Positions 1-6,969 of a DNA stretch of 24,953 bases are shown in pieces. A program made the translations under genes and the position numbers. The DNA is from Ramlibacter tataouinensis (GTDB lineage Bacteria; Pseudomonadota; Gammaproteobacteria; Burkholderiales; Burkholderiaceae_C), in the NCBI GenBank assembly GCA_002427815.1, contig DIZF01000071.1, positions 1 through 24,953 on the forward strand, given 5' to 3'. Each line of letters begins with the position of its first letter. Within the stretch, counting starts at the first letter, position 1. Below the pieces are notes generated by a model. It made no database searches. It had not been told where the DNA came from and saw only the letters and a list, made by a program, of their open reading frames with translations.

Positions 1-1057
1 ACAGGTTAACCAACCCCCTAGGCAGAACGGAGGCGTTTTTCCCGCGGCCCAGGCATTTCTGCAGCTTGAGATCGCTGATGCTGCGGCCATTGCGAATGTC
101 GTCCTGTTCGGCGGCAGTGGCGCCATGCTGCCCGGCAGCCTCCGCCAGCCTCGCCAGCTCGCACGCAGGCTCGAGCTGCAGCCATGAGACCATTCCGGCC
201 CCATCGATGCCCAGAATGCCGAATGGCTCGCCGATCGCGATCCATTCGACCCAGGTCCAGCGGGCAAAGTTGGCGAGGTCCTCGGCGATTGACGGAATGC
301 GGAGCAGCAGCCCCTGGTCCACGCTGAGTGTGCGGTTCCAGATCTGATGACACCTTGCATTGGGCGTATCCAGAAAGCCGCTCACGGCATCGGTGAGCGT
401 TGCCACAAGGTCGGGCGACTGTTTCACCAGGCACCGATCGATCAAAGCGCGATTGGACGCATTCTCTACGTGATCTTCATCCCCGGAGCTGCTGAGCAGA
501 ACGCGATACCCCGGCCACTCAACCAGTTCGCTCAGCAAGTCCAACCCGTCCATGCCCGGCATCATGTCGTCGCAAACGAGCACCTGGGTCAGCGAGTAGC
601 GATCGGGTTGCTCGGCCCAATAGGCCAGTATCTGGGGGATGAGGGGAACATTCTCGTACCAGGCATCGATGATCTGCCGCTGGGACCAGAAGTCCGCCTC
701 CCAGCGAGGCGGCTCCTGCTGCAGGTAGTTCAGGCAGGAATGCGGGCTGCCGAAGGTGACGACATTCCAGTCGTGCGGCAGCACGGCGGCGAGGCGCTCC
801 AGATCGTCCGGGTGGTCATCCAGCAGGACAACGGTGCCGGGGCGGTGATAAAGGGGAAATGGCCGCCCGAGCGGAACGGGGCCGTCGGCGAGTGGCCGGG
901 CGGCGACGTGCTTAGCTGTTGGAACCAGGCGTGGTTTCTTGGTTTTTCGCGTGGGTGATCGCAGGGTGGTAACGATGGCCTGGAATGCCAAAGCCAGCCG
1001 CTCCTGCGAAATCCCTGCGCTGGCGGCGACGCTATTCGTCGCGAGGTGCTGCAGCAT
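1..1057 (-). CDS. Response regulator with atypical receiver domain, 3' end outside window
   Basis: The minus-strand frame stays open from an ATG at 1057 to the window edge, giving at least 352 residues with no stop, so the C-terminus is missing. A GTG directly before the ATG is in frame and could be the true start. Residues 75-220 form a CheY-like receiver: paired acidic residues D80-D81 in VVLLDD, phosphoacceptor D163 in the CDDMMPGMDG block, S189/S190 after the fourth strand, and K212. The spacing from D80 to D163 is 83 residues, against roughly 45 in ordinary receivers, so there is a Trp-rich insertion (about 115-155). The N-terminal 70 residues and the region after 230, which contains a W-rich stretch near 267-273, match no output domain that I recognise. 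The start lies 6 bases after the luxI stop, so co-transcription with luxI is likely. I infer a role in modulating quorum sensing; the sequence does not prove it. Confidence 0.8.
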   Translation of the reverse strand, partial: MLQHLATNSVAASAGISQERLALAFQAIVTTLRSPTRKTKKPRLVPTAKHVAARPLADGPVPLGRPFPLYHRPGTVVLLDDHPDDLERLAAVLPHDWNVVTFGSPHSCLNYLQQEPPRWEADFWSQRQIIDAWYENVPLIPQILAYWAEQPDRYSLTQVLVCDDMMPGMDGLDLLSELVEWPGYRVLLSSSGDEDHVENASNRALIDRCLVKQSPDLVATLTDAVSGFLDTPNARCHQIWNRTLSVDQGLLLRIPSIAEDLANFARWTWVEWIAIGEPFGILGIDGAGMVSWLQLEPACELARLAEAAGQHGATAAEQDDIRNGRSISDLKLQKCLGRGKNASVLPRGLVNL

Positions 1058-1063
1058 CACCCG

Positions 1064-1663
1064 CTAGGCGCCTACCGCGCGCAACGATATTTCGTCGACC
1101 TCGATGAAGCAAGCCAACGTGAGCACGTTTCCGATTTTGACCGGCGGGCCCAGCCGGTGAATATGCAGACCCTGCTTCTTGAGCATGCGCTCGATCGCTG
1201 CCGTGGTGACAGTCACGTAGCGAACGATGCCATTGGCCTTGGCGAAGCGGGCCGCTTCGGCTATCAGTGCGACCGACAGCGGGCCAAAACTGAGCTGGTA
1301 GTTGCCGGCCAGTTCGGCCGCCGCGAGGCGGTCGGTGGCCAGCGCGAACCGGCTCAGCTCCCACACGTCGGCAGCAGCCGGGGCCGGCTGGCCGTTAAGC
1401 AGCTGGGGAAAGACGTCCCGAAGCATGTTGGGCCCCAGTGTCGGCAGCAGCCGCCAGCACGCGTCGATATCGTCTTGCGGCGACCGGGCCAGGATGTAAT
1501 TCGAGTTGTCACCATCGAATTGATCGATCTCAAGCCCGTCATCCGTGGTTTCGACATCCCATCCCAACCGGACCCGGAAGGTCTCATAGCGAAGGCGGAA
1601 CATGCCTTCCCGGTCTTTGGCGGACAAATCCCTGAGCGGTTGTGCAAATACTTGATGTTCCAT
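1064..1663 (-). CDS. luxI: LuxI-family acyl-homoserine-lactone synthase
   Basis: This 199-residue protein has the normal LuxI length. It makes N-acyl-homoserine lactone from S-adenosylmethionine and an acyl carrier (acyl-ACP or acyl-CoA) in the cytoplasm. The family's invariant N-terminal residues are visible: R25 and F29 in RYETF, W35 in LGW, D47 and D50 in the DQFD segment, R71 in CWRLLPT, and E102 and R105 in WELSRF. The ATG at 1663 places RYETF about 25 residues in, as is usual for LuxI. The Shine-Dalgarno signal is weak. It lies between rsaM upstream and the response regulator downstream, all on the minus strand. A lux-box-like dyad centred about 66 bases upstream of the start suggests LuxR autoinduction. 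The acyl chain made cannot be read from the sequence. Confidence 0.95.
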   Translation of the reverse strand: MEHQVFAQPLRDLSAKDREGMFRLRYETFRVRLGWDVETTDDGLEIDQFDGDNSNYILARSPQDDIDACWRLLPTLGPNMLRDVFPQLLNGQPAPAAADVWELSRFALATDRLAAAELAGNYQLSFGPLSVALIAEAARFAKANGIVRYVTVTTAAIERMLKKQGLHIHRLGPPVKIGNVLTLACFIEVDEISLRAVGA

Positions 1664-1720
1664 ACTTTATCCGTCAAAAATCCGGTAACCAGATTTAACG
1701 GGGTGGAACACCTTGACGCC

Positions 1721-1738
1721 ACTATCAACCTTGCTAGT
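1721..1738. promoter_or_regulatory. Putative lux box upstream of luxI
   Basis: The 18 bases ACTATCAACCTTGCTAGT form an imperfect dyad with 7 of 9 positions paired and the CT-N12-AG outline typical of lux boxes. The centre is about 66 bases upstream of the luxI ATG. An activator site centred near -42 would then give a short leader of about 24 bases. The half-site CTATCAAC recurs three times downstream of luxR (3008-3034). It starts about 10 bases past the rsaM stop. No binding data are available; the assignment rests on symmetry, position and recurrence. Confidence 0.55.
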
Positions 1739-1746
1739 CTTGACCC

Positions 1747-2184
1747 TCAGTGACATGGGCTTGTTAGTGCCGACTCTGCTTCCAGGGCCTGTAAAACCTT
1801 GGTCCGCCAGGGGAGGGATTCGATCAGATCCAGCAGGTGAGGGATCGCCTGAGATTCGGGCAGGTCATAGCCTTTCGGATCAATCACTTGCACATTGGTC
1901 CGGGGCGGAACGACAGAAAGCAGCCGCACTTCGCCGTCCGCCAGAACGACCCAGTCCCAGGCCAGCGAGACGACCGGGCTTGCGCCAAGCCCCTGCCACT
2001 CGGTCGACCCGGCCCACCGCGTGCGCGTCCCGTCGATTTGGGGTGCATCGTCCAGGACGGCTGCGTCATGTGCCGAGTGCAGATGCTCGAATTCAATTTT
2101 GCACAGCGCGTGCGACGGCAGCCGGACGTAGTAGTCTCGCGAGTGCAACTGAAAGTCCTGGGCTAAAGTCATTGGAGAATTCAT
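1747..2184 (-). CDS. rsaM: RsaM-like quorum-sensing modulator (DUF4902)
   Basis: This 145-residue protein resembles RsaM-type regulators, which are typically encoded between luxI and luxR in Burkholderia and some Pseudomonas and repress or balance AHL production. The recognisable core comprises TEW at residues 61-63, the SLAWDW segment ending at W78, the VVPPRTNV block near 91-98 and the GYDL motif at 105-108. No DNA-binding domain is apparent, consistent with the family's unclear mechanism. The ATG at 2184 has an AGGGA ribosome-binding site 8-13 bases upstream; a second Met at residue 5 is less likely. It diverges from luxR across only 41 bases and precedes luxI, the classical order. The family call rests on recalled motifs and on context. 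Confidence 0.85.
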   Translation of the reverse strand: MNSPMTLAQDFQLHSRDYYVRLPSHALCKIEFEHLHSAHDAAVLDDAPQIDGTRTRWAGSTEWQGLGASPVVSLAWDWVVLADGEVRLLSVVPPRTNVQVIDPKGYDLPESQAIPHLLDLIESLPWRTKVLQALEAESALTSPCH

Positions 2185-2225
2185 CAGTAGGTTCCCTTCA
2201 TGGCAAATTCGGATTAGGTTGACTC

Positions 2226-2945
2226 ATGCAACTTGAGACGTCGCTGGCCTTGATGGCCTCGCTTTCACAGGCAACCGACGCTGCCGATCTGCATCGCCGG
2301 GTGGAAAAGTCGGTTCGCGCGATCGGCTGTGAGCATTTCCTGATCGCGATGGAGGTTCGCTTGCCCGTCGGCCCCGATATTCAACACGTGGACAGCGGCT
2401 ACCCGGAACGCTGGCAGCGCCGCTACCAGGAAAAGCAGTTCGTCCGGGTCGATCCCACCCTTGGGTACTGCAAAACGAACACGGCTCCGGTGATCTGGAA
2501 TCCATCGATGTACTCGGAGATGTCCCATGAACTGATGGAGGAATCGAGCAGCTACGGCCTGGGCAACGGGGTGAGCGTCGGCGTCCATGCAAGCAACTCG
2601 GTCAAGAGCATGTTCAGCATTGCGCGCGACAAGCCTTTCGGTGACGAGCACGAGGCGACTCTGGTGAAGGCCGCAGGCCAGCTGATTGCGAATGCCGTGC
2701 ACGTGAAGACGGCGGAGCTGATTATCCCGGGGCTGTTTTCCGCCCTCGCACCGCCGCTGACGGAGCGCGAATATGCGTGCCTGCAACTCGCAGCGCTCGG
2801 AAAGGGAAGCGGAGTGATCGCCGATCTGCTGAACATCGCCGAGCCGACGGTGAACTACCACCTGAGCAAGGTGATGAAGAAGCTCGGCGTCGCCACGCGC
2901 GTCCAGGCTGTCGCGCTGGCGGTTCACCTCAAGATCTTGCGTTGA
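2226..2945 (+). CDS. luxR: LuxR-family AHL-responsive transcription regulator
   Basis: This 239-residue protein has both LuxR domains. The autoinducer-binding domain (about 15-160) keeps the pocket residues of TraR/LuxR: W63, Y67, D76, P77, W91 and the glycine of GLGNG (111-115). The C-terminal helix-turn-helix (about 176-235) starts with LTERE and contains the recognition helix region TVNYHLSKVMKKLGV. This is a complete cognate receptor, not a LuxR solo, because luxI lies two genes away. It probably binds the CTATCAAC dyads near luxI and downstream of its own gene. Its start is preceded by only a weak AGG signal, and the 41-base divergent gap to rsaM must hold both promoters. Whether it activates, or instead releases DNA on binding ligand, is not visible. 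Confidence 0.95.
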   Translation: MQLETSLALMASLSQATDAADLHRRVEKSVRAIGCEHFLIAMEVRLPVGPDIQHVDSGYPERWQRRYQEKQFVRVDPTLGYCKTNTAPVIWNPSMYSEMSHELMEESSSYGLGNGVSVGVHASNSVKSMFSIARDKPFGDEHEATLVKAAGQLIANAVHVKTAELIIPGLFSALAPPLTEREYACLQLAALGKGSGVIADLLNIAEPTVNYHLSKVMKKLGVATRVQAVALAVHLKILR

Positions 2946-3005
2946 CTGGTTCACGCGGCCAGTCTAGGCGGTGCACCGGCGCACTTCAACGGCTGGGCCC
3001 TAGCA

Positions 3006-3149
3006 ATGTTGATAGTGACTATCAACGTTGATAGCAAGTTGCCGATATGGATGACCCACGAAGAATTTGCGGATGAGGTTCCTGTGGCAGTAGAGGAAGG
3101 GCGCGGACCAACAGCAAGATGGTGCATGACGACGCCTCCCACGGGCTAG
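3006..3149 (+). CDS. Small ORF of unknown status, 47 codons (internal ATG gives 32)
   Basis: An open frame begins with ATG at 3006; an internal ATG at 3051 would give a 32-residue peptide ending WCMTTPPTG. Neither start has a clear ribosome-binding site. The first 30 bases overlap the lux-like dyad cluster, so a transcript driven from that cluster would favour internal starts or be non-coding. The segment around THEEFADEV is vaguely reminiscent of excisionase/MerR-type helices, but it is too short and divergent to assign. Its TAG stop (3147-3149) overlaps, within a CTAG, the stop codon of the convergent 98-aa gene. It could be chance or a gene remnant. Confidence 0.2.
   Translation: MLIVTINVDSKLPIWMTHEEFADEVPVAVEEGRGPTARWCMTTPPTG
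3008..3034. promoter_or_regulatory. Cluster of three lux-box-like half-sites forming two overlapping perfect palindromes
   Basis: Bases 3008-3026 (GTTGATAGTGACTATCAAC) are a perfect 19-bp palindrome around one base. Bases 3019-3034 (CTATCAACGTTGATAG) are a second, perfect 16-bp palindrome with CT-N12-AG ends. They share the middle half-site. The same half-site occurs in the dyad upstream of luxI. It lies 62 bases after luxR, upstream of no recognised gene on the plus strand. It lacks a following T-run, so a terminator is unlikely. Confidence 0.55.
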
Positions 3150-3442
3150 GGATCTTTCCTTTTCACATTCGAATAAGCGTCGAGATCCTGGTATTCGCTG
3201 GGCCGCTCCGGATCATCGTAAATTTTCGCTGAGGGCATCAACCCCTGCATTCGACTGTCCAGGGACACCACAGAGTCTTCCCACAATTCCCAATCCGAGT
3301 GTTCGTTGCCTTCTGTGACTTCGGGAAGCGGGGCTGGCTCGTGCCCATGCTCCGCAGCGCCGGTCTTTTGGGCCGACTTGCGGCGGCGCGGCGGTGGCGG
3401 CGTGACATCCGGACTGATTAGACGCTTCAGAAATTCGAACAT
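3146..3442 (-). CDS. Hypothetical protein, 98 aa
   Basis: I do not recognise this protein. It begins with a short amphipathic stretch (MFEFLKRLI), followed by a Pro/Arg/Lys-rich linker (residues 11-30, including PPPPRRRKS) and an acidic, Trp-containing second half with SDWELWEDS near 49-57 and a charged C-terminus. There is no signal peptide and no membrane segment. A modest AGGTG ribosome-binding signal precedes the ATG at 3442. A perfect 13-bp palindrome overlaps that signal. The gene is convergent with luxR, and its stop overlaps that of the small ORF on the other strand. A coherent start and ordinary codon composition make it a plausible real gene; position alone does not link it to quorum sensing. 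Confidence 0.6.
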   Translation of the reverse strand: MFEFLKRLISPDVTPPPPRRRKSAQKTGAAEHGHEPAPLPEVTEGNEHSDWELWEDSVVSLDSRMQGLMPSAKIYDDPERPSEYQDLDAYSNVKRKDP

Positions 3443-3450
3443 CGTGTAAC

Positions 3451-3463
3451 ACCTGACTCAGGT
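3451..3463. promoter_or_regulatory. 13-bp palindrome over the leader of the 98-aa gene
   Basis: ACCTGACTCAGGT is a perfect palindrome around one base, lying 9-21 bases upstream of the ATG at 3442 and covering the likely ribosome-binding site. With a one-base centre it cannot form a normal RNA hairpin, so a protein-binding site is more likely than an RNA element. It is short enough to be chance. Confidence 0.25.
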
Positions 3464-3617
3464 TGATCCTACACCAGAGTGACCGTCAGCGCGGCCGCAA
3501 AGCCGGCTCTGCCAGCCGACAAAAAGGGCCGGCTCCAGCAGCGGGGCAATAAGCCGTTTCTAGCCTGTTCTCCCTGCTCGGCAGTAAGGGATTACGCTGA
3601 CCTTCCCGGCCGCGGCG

Positions 3618-5552
3618 CTACATGCCCATCACTTCCTCGAATTGTTCCGTGCTCTGCTGCTGCAGCGCCCACATTTCCGCATAGCGGCCGCTCCGGGTCA
3701 GCAGCTCCGGGTGGCTGCCGCGCTCGATGATCCGGCCCGCCTCCATGACCAGGATCTCGTGGGCATCCACCACGGTGGACAGGCGGTGGGCGATGAGCAG
3801 GGTGGTTTTGTGCTGCGCCACGCCCTTCAGCTCGGCCTGGATCGCGCGCTCGTTGGCCGAGTCCAGCGCCGAGGTGGCTTCGTCGAAGATCATGATCGGC
3901 GGGTTCTTCAGCAGGGTTCGGGCGATCGCCACGCGCTGCTTTTCGCCGCCCGACAGCTTCAGGCCGCGCTCGCCCACCATGGTCTGGTAGCCCTTGGGGG
4001 TGGACTCGATGAAACTGTGGATGCGCGCCGCGCGCGCGGCTTCCTCCACTTCGGCGCGGCTGGCGCCCGGCTTGCCGTAGGCAATGTTGTATTCCACCGT
4101 GTCGTTGAACAGCACAGTGTCCTGCGGCACGATGCCGATGGCCTGGCGCACGCTGGCCTGGGTGACTTCGCGGATGTCCTGGCCGGCGATGGTGATACGG
4201 CCGCCATACACGGAGGGGTCGCCCGGAATGCCGACGTCGTAAAAGCGGTACAGCAGCCGCGCCAGGGTGCTCTTGCCGGAGCCCGAAGGCCCGACCACGG
4301 CCACAGTCTTGCCCGCCGGGATCGCGAAGCTGACGTGGTGCAGGATGGGACGGGCCCGCTCGTAGGCGAAGCTCACGTTCTCGAAACGGACACTGGTGTC
4401 GATCTGGCCGTTGCCCTTGCCCGCTCCCAGAGGGTGAAAGACCAGCGGCTGGGCACCGGGCTTGTCGGCCACCTCGCGCTCGCGTTCCATCAGCACGAAC
4501 ATCTTGTCCAGGTCCGTGAGGCTCTGCTTGATCTCCCGGTACAGCACCCCCAGGAAGTTCAACGGAATGTACAGCTGGATCATGAACGCGTTGACCATCA
4601 CCAGGTCGCCCAGCGTCATGCGGCCTGCGACCACGCCCTCCGTCGCACGCCACAGCATGGCCACCAGGCCGACGGCGATGATCATCTGCTGGCCGGTGTT
4701 GAGCAAGGACAACGTGGTCTGGCTCTTGAGGCGGGCCCGGCGCAGCTTTTCCAGGCTCTCGTCATAGCGCCCGGCCTCGAACCCTTCGTTGTTGAAGTAC
4801 TTGACGGTTTCGTAGTTCAGCAGCGAGTCCACCGCCTTGGTGTGGGCGGCGGAGTCGAACTCGTTGGCTTCCCGGCGGAACTTGGTGCGCCACTCGGTCA
4901 CCGTGATGGTGAAGAAGATGTACAGCACCAGCGCCGCGATGGTGATCCAGGCGAACCAGGCGTCGAATTTCACCGCCAGGATGCCCAGCACCAGCGCCAC
5001 CTCGATCAGCGTGGGCACGATGCTGTAGAGCGAGTACGAGATCAGCGATTCAATCCCGCGCACCCCGCGCTCGATGTCGCGGGTCATGCCGCCGGTCTGG
5101 CGTTCCAGGTGAAAGCGCAGGCTCAGCGCGTGCAGGTGCTGGAATGTCTCCAGCGCGATCCGGCGCGCCGCGCCTTGCGTGGCCTTGGCGAACACCAGCT
5201 CGCGCAGTTCGGTGAAGAGCGTGGTCGACAGGCGCAGCAGGCCGTAGGCCAGCAGCAGGCCGACCGGCACCGCCAGCACGGTGGTCGCCACCTCGCCCGG
5301 CTGGAACCCGGCCGCGCGGCCACCGGTCGGGCTCATGGCGTCCACCAGGTTCTTCAGCAACAGCGGCACGCCCACATTGGCGAGCTTGGCGATGACCATG
5401 AAGCCCAGCGCGGCCATGACCCGCCACTTGTATTCCCACAGGTAGGGAAACAGGCGCTGGAGCGTGACCCAATCGGTATGGGCGCGGGGCGGCTCGGGCG
5501 CCATGCCGGTATGCAGTGCGGCGGAGGAAATTCGTTCGCCGGAACGGCGCAT
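3618..5552 (-). CDS. Atm1-type ABC exporter (heavy-metal/glutathione-conjugate family)
   Basis: This is a half-transporter of 644 residues from the ATG at 5552; a later Met at 5504 would give 628. The membrane domain (about 20-360) carries Atm1/ABCB7 features: TGGMTRDIERGVRGIESL, NYETVKYFNNE and the LNTGQQ segment, which line the glutathione site in the family. The nucleotide-binding domain has Walker A GPSGSGKST at 421-429, signature LSGGE at 533-537, Walker B ending in DE within 553-564, and the H-loop His at 589. Such proteins act as inner-membrane homodimers exporting glutathione-linked metal or sulfur species. The gene is divergent from the YciA-like gene across 41 bases. Neither start has a strong ribosome-binding site, so the exact N-terminus is uncertain. 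No intrinsic terminator is obvious in the 175-base gap downstream. Confidence 0.9.
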   Translation of the reverse strand: MRRSGERISSAALHTGMAPEPPRAHTDWVTLQRLFPYLWEYKWRVMAALGFMVIAKLANVGVPLLLKNLVDAMSPTGGRAAGFQPGEVATTVLAVPVGLLLAYGLLRLSTTLFTELRELVFAKATQGAARRIALETFQHLHALSLRFHLERQTGGMTRDIERGVRGIESLISYSLYSIVPTLIEVALVLGILAVKFDAWFAWITIAALVLYIFFTITVTEWRTKFRREANEFDSAAHTKAVDSLLNYETVKYFNNEGFEAGRYDESLEKLRRARLKSQTTLSLLNTGQQMIIAVGLVAMLWRATEGVVAGRMTLGDLVMVNAFMIQLYIPLNFLGVLYREIKQSLTDLDKMFVLMEREREVADKPGAQPLVFHPLGAGKGNGQIDTSVRFENVSFAYERARPILHHVSFAIPAGKTVAVVGPSGSGKSTLARLLYRFYDVGIPGDPSVYGGRITIAGQDIREVTQASVRQAIGIVPQDTVLFNDTVEYNIAYGKPGASRAEVEEAARAARIHSFIESTPKGYQTMVGERGLKLSGGEKQRVAIARTLLKNPPIMIFDEATSALDSANERAIQAELKGVAQHKTTLLIAHRLSTVVDAHEILVMEAGRIIERGSHPELLTRSGRYAEMWALQQQSTEQFEEVMGM

Positions 5553-5593
5553 CGGGGACAATCCAGGTTGGTCTATTTGAAGTGATTGTGCCC

Positions 5594-6004
5594 ATGTCCG
5601 CAGACACCCGCCCTTCCGGCCCACCCTTGCCCGTCGACAAGGAGCTGGTACTCAAAGTGATCCCCATGCCGGCGGACAGCAACGCCAACGGCGACATCTT
5701 CGGCGGCTGGGTCATGGCCCAGGTCGACCTGGCTGGTGGGGTGATCGCGGCGCGGTACGCCAAAGGGCGGATCGCCACCGTGGCCGTGAAGGAGTTCATC
5801 TTCAAGCAACCGGTGCGGGTGGGCGACATCCTGTCGTTCTATTCGGAGTTGACCCGCATCGGCCGGACCTCGATCACCGTGGATGTCGAGGTCTATGCCG
5901 AGCGCTTCGGCTCGCAGGGCCAGTACGTCAAGGTGACCCAGGCCACTCTCACCTACGTGGCGATCGACGACGCGGGCAGGCCGCGATCGGTGCCGCCGCG
6001 TTAG
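5594..6004 (+). CDS. yciA: YciA-like acyl-CoA thioesterase
   Basis: This 136-residue single hot-dog domain matches YciA-type thioesterases, which hydrolyse a broad range of acyl-CoAs in the cytoplasm. Visible signatures are the SNANGDIFGGWVMAQVD block (residues 29-45), where D45 sits at the position of the catalytic Asp of YciA, the FKQPVRVGD segment, and the C-terminal YVAIDDAGRPRSVP tail that is almost identical in pattern to YciA's. The ATG at 5594 is preferred over an upstream in-frame Met because it starts just before the conserved domain and leaves room for the divergent ABC gene. The gene is convergent with the crotonase gene, with only 16 bases between their stops. Confidence 0.92.
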   Translation: MSADTRPSGPPLPVDKELVLKVIPMPADSNANGDIFGGWVMAQVDLAGGVIAARYAKGRIATVAVKEFIFKQPVRVGDILSFYSELTRIGRTSITVDVEVYAERFGSQGQYVKVTQATLTYVAIDDAGRPRSVPPR

Positions 6005-6020
6005 GACAGTAGCGCCGGAA

Positions 6021-6848
6021 CTAGAACTTCCCATGCCGGCCGGCGCCGCCGGCAAAGCGCGCCGCACCCTCCAGCGCGTCGGGAATGCGGTGCTTGCTGC
6101 GCTCCCATTCCCCGTGCAGGGCCTCGGGCAAGGGCAGCCCCCACTGTTCATGGGCATTCATCCGGTCGGCCAGCATCGTTTGCTGCGGAAAGGCCGCCAG
6201 CTGTCCGGCCAATTCGACGGCAGCGGCGCGCGCGCAGCCCTTGGGCACGACGCGATTGCACAGGCCCATCTGCAGGGCCTCCGGCGCCTCCACCTTGCGA
6301 CCGGTGAGGATCAGGTCCATCGCGTGTCCCATGCCGATCAGGCGCGGCAGGCGCACCGTGCCGCCGTCGATCAGCGGCACGCCGAAGCGGCGGCAGTAGA
6401 CGCCGAAGTACGCGTCCTCTTCCATCACCCGCATATCGCACCAGAGGGCCAGTTCCATCCCGCCGGCCACCGCTGCGCCGCTGACGGCGGCGATCACCGG
6501 CTTGGACAACAGCAGCCGGGAGGGCCCCATCGGGCCCAAGGGTCCGATGGGCCGGCCCTGGCCGTGCGCGCGGGCCGCTTCAGCGGTGAAGTCGAGCCGG
6601 CGCAAGTCATCCGCAGCGCCCGGCTCGCGCGCCATCCGCGCGCCCGAATGCAGGTCCCAGCCGGCGCAGAAATGGCCGTGGGCACCGTGGAACACCGCCA
6701 CCCGGGCCTCGTCGTCGGCATCGAAAAGGGCAAAGGCCTGGTGCAGGGCCCTTGCCGTGGGCGCGTCCACCGCATTGCGAACGTCGGCGCGGTCCAGCGT
6801 GACCACCGTCACCGGCCCCAGTTGTTCCACTCGTACGGTTGATTCCAT
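6021..6848 (-). CDS. Crotonase-fold enoyl-CoA hydratase/isomerase family protein
   Basis: This 275-residue protein has the crotonase fold: the first oxyanion-hole segment HFCAGWDL (59-66), and the second GAAVAGGMELALWCDMR (124-140). E132 aligns with Glu144 of rat enoyl-CoA hydratase. By my alignment the second catalytic Glu (rat Glu164) is replaced by C152 in the YFGVYCRRFGVPL segment, so classical hydration is doubtful. Isomerase, thioesterase or other crotonase chemistry is possible. A Gly/Pro-rich insertion occupies about 96-110. The ATG at 6848 immediately precedes the conserved N-terminal strand; an earlier in-frame Met adds 33 residues with no family similarity. It is transcribed away from the liv operon, across 121 bases. 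Confidence 0.85.
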   Translation of the reverse strand: MESTVRVEQLGPVTVVTLDRADVRNAVDAPTARALHQAFALFDADDEARVAVFHGAHGHFCAGWDLHSGARMAREPGAADDLRRLDFTAEAARAHGQGRPIGPLGPMGPSRLLLSKPVIAAVSGAAVAGGMELALWCDMRVMEEDAYFGVYCRRFGVPLIDGGTVRLPRLIGMGHAMDLILTGRKVEAPEALQMGLCNRVVPKGCARAAAVELAGQLAAFPQQTMLADRMNAHEQWGLPLPEALHGEWERSKHRIPDALEGAARFAGGAGRHGKF

Positions 6849-6934
6849 GCCGGCGATTACACCGCAACCCGTGCCAGTCGACAAAGTGACCGGGATGCGG
6901 GCCAACCCTCTACATGATGCAGGCCCCGCCCAGC

Positions 6935-6966
6935 TATAACCGGACACAGGAAGCCATACCGGAGGG
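6935..6966 (+). promoter_or_regulatory. Candidate -10 element and ribosome-binding site for livH
   Basis: TATAAC at 6935-6940 is a good -10 match, but no convincing -35 lies 16-18 bases upstream. GGAGGG at 6961-6966 sits 3 bases before the GTG start at 6970 and decides that start. Confidence 0.35.
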
Positions 6967-6969
6967 TCA

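Noticed and set aside
347..958. Plus-strand frame of 203 codons opposite the response regulator
   Set aside because: The minus strand in this stretch encodes a receiver domain with the conserved Asp and Lys, so the plus-strand frame is its shadow.
1682..1701. Imperfect 20-bp dyad CCGGTAACCAGATTTAACGG upstream of luxI
   Set aside because: It is centred only about 28 bases before the luxI ATG, too close for an activating lux box, its centre does not pair, and its half-site does not recur. The site at 1721-1738 is a better candidate.
3501..3537. Inverted AGCCGG-rich stretch downstream of the Atm1-type exporter as a terminator
   Set aside because: The stem is short with a wobble pair, and the T-run falls in the loop rather than after the stem.
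3642..5585. Long open frame (647 codons) antisense to the Atm1-type exporter
   Set aside because: Same shadow composition, and it covers exactly the exporter coding region, whose catalytic motifs are intact.
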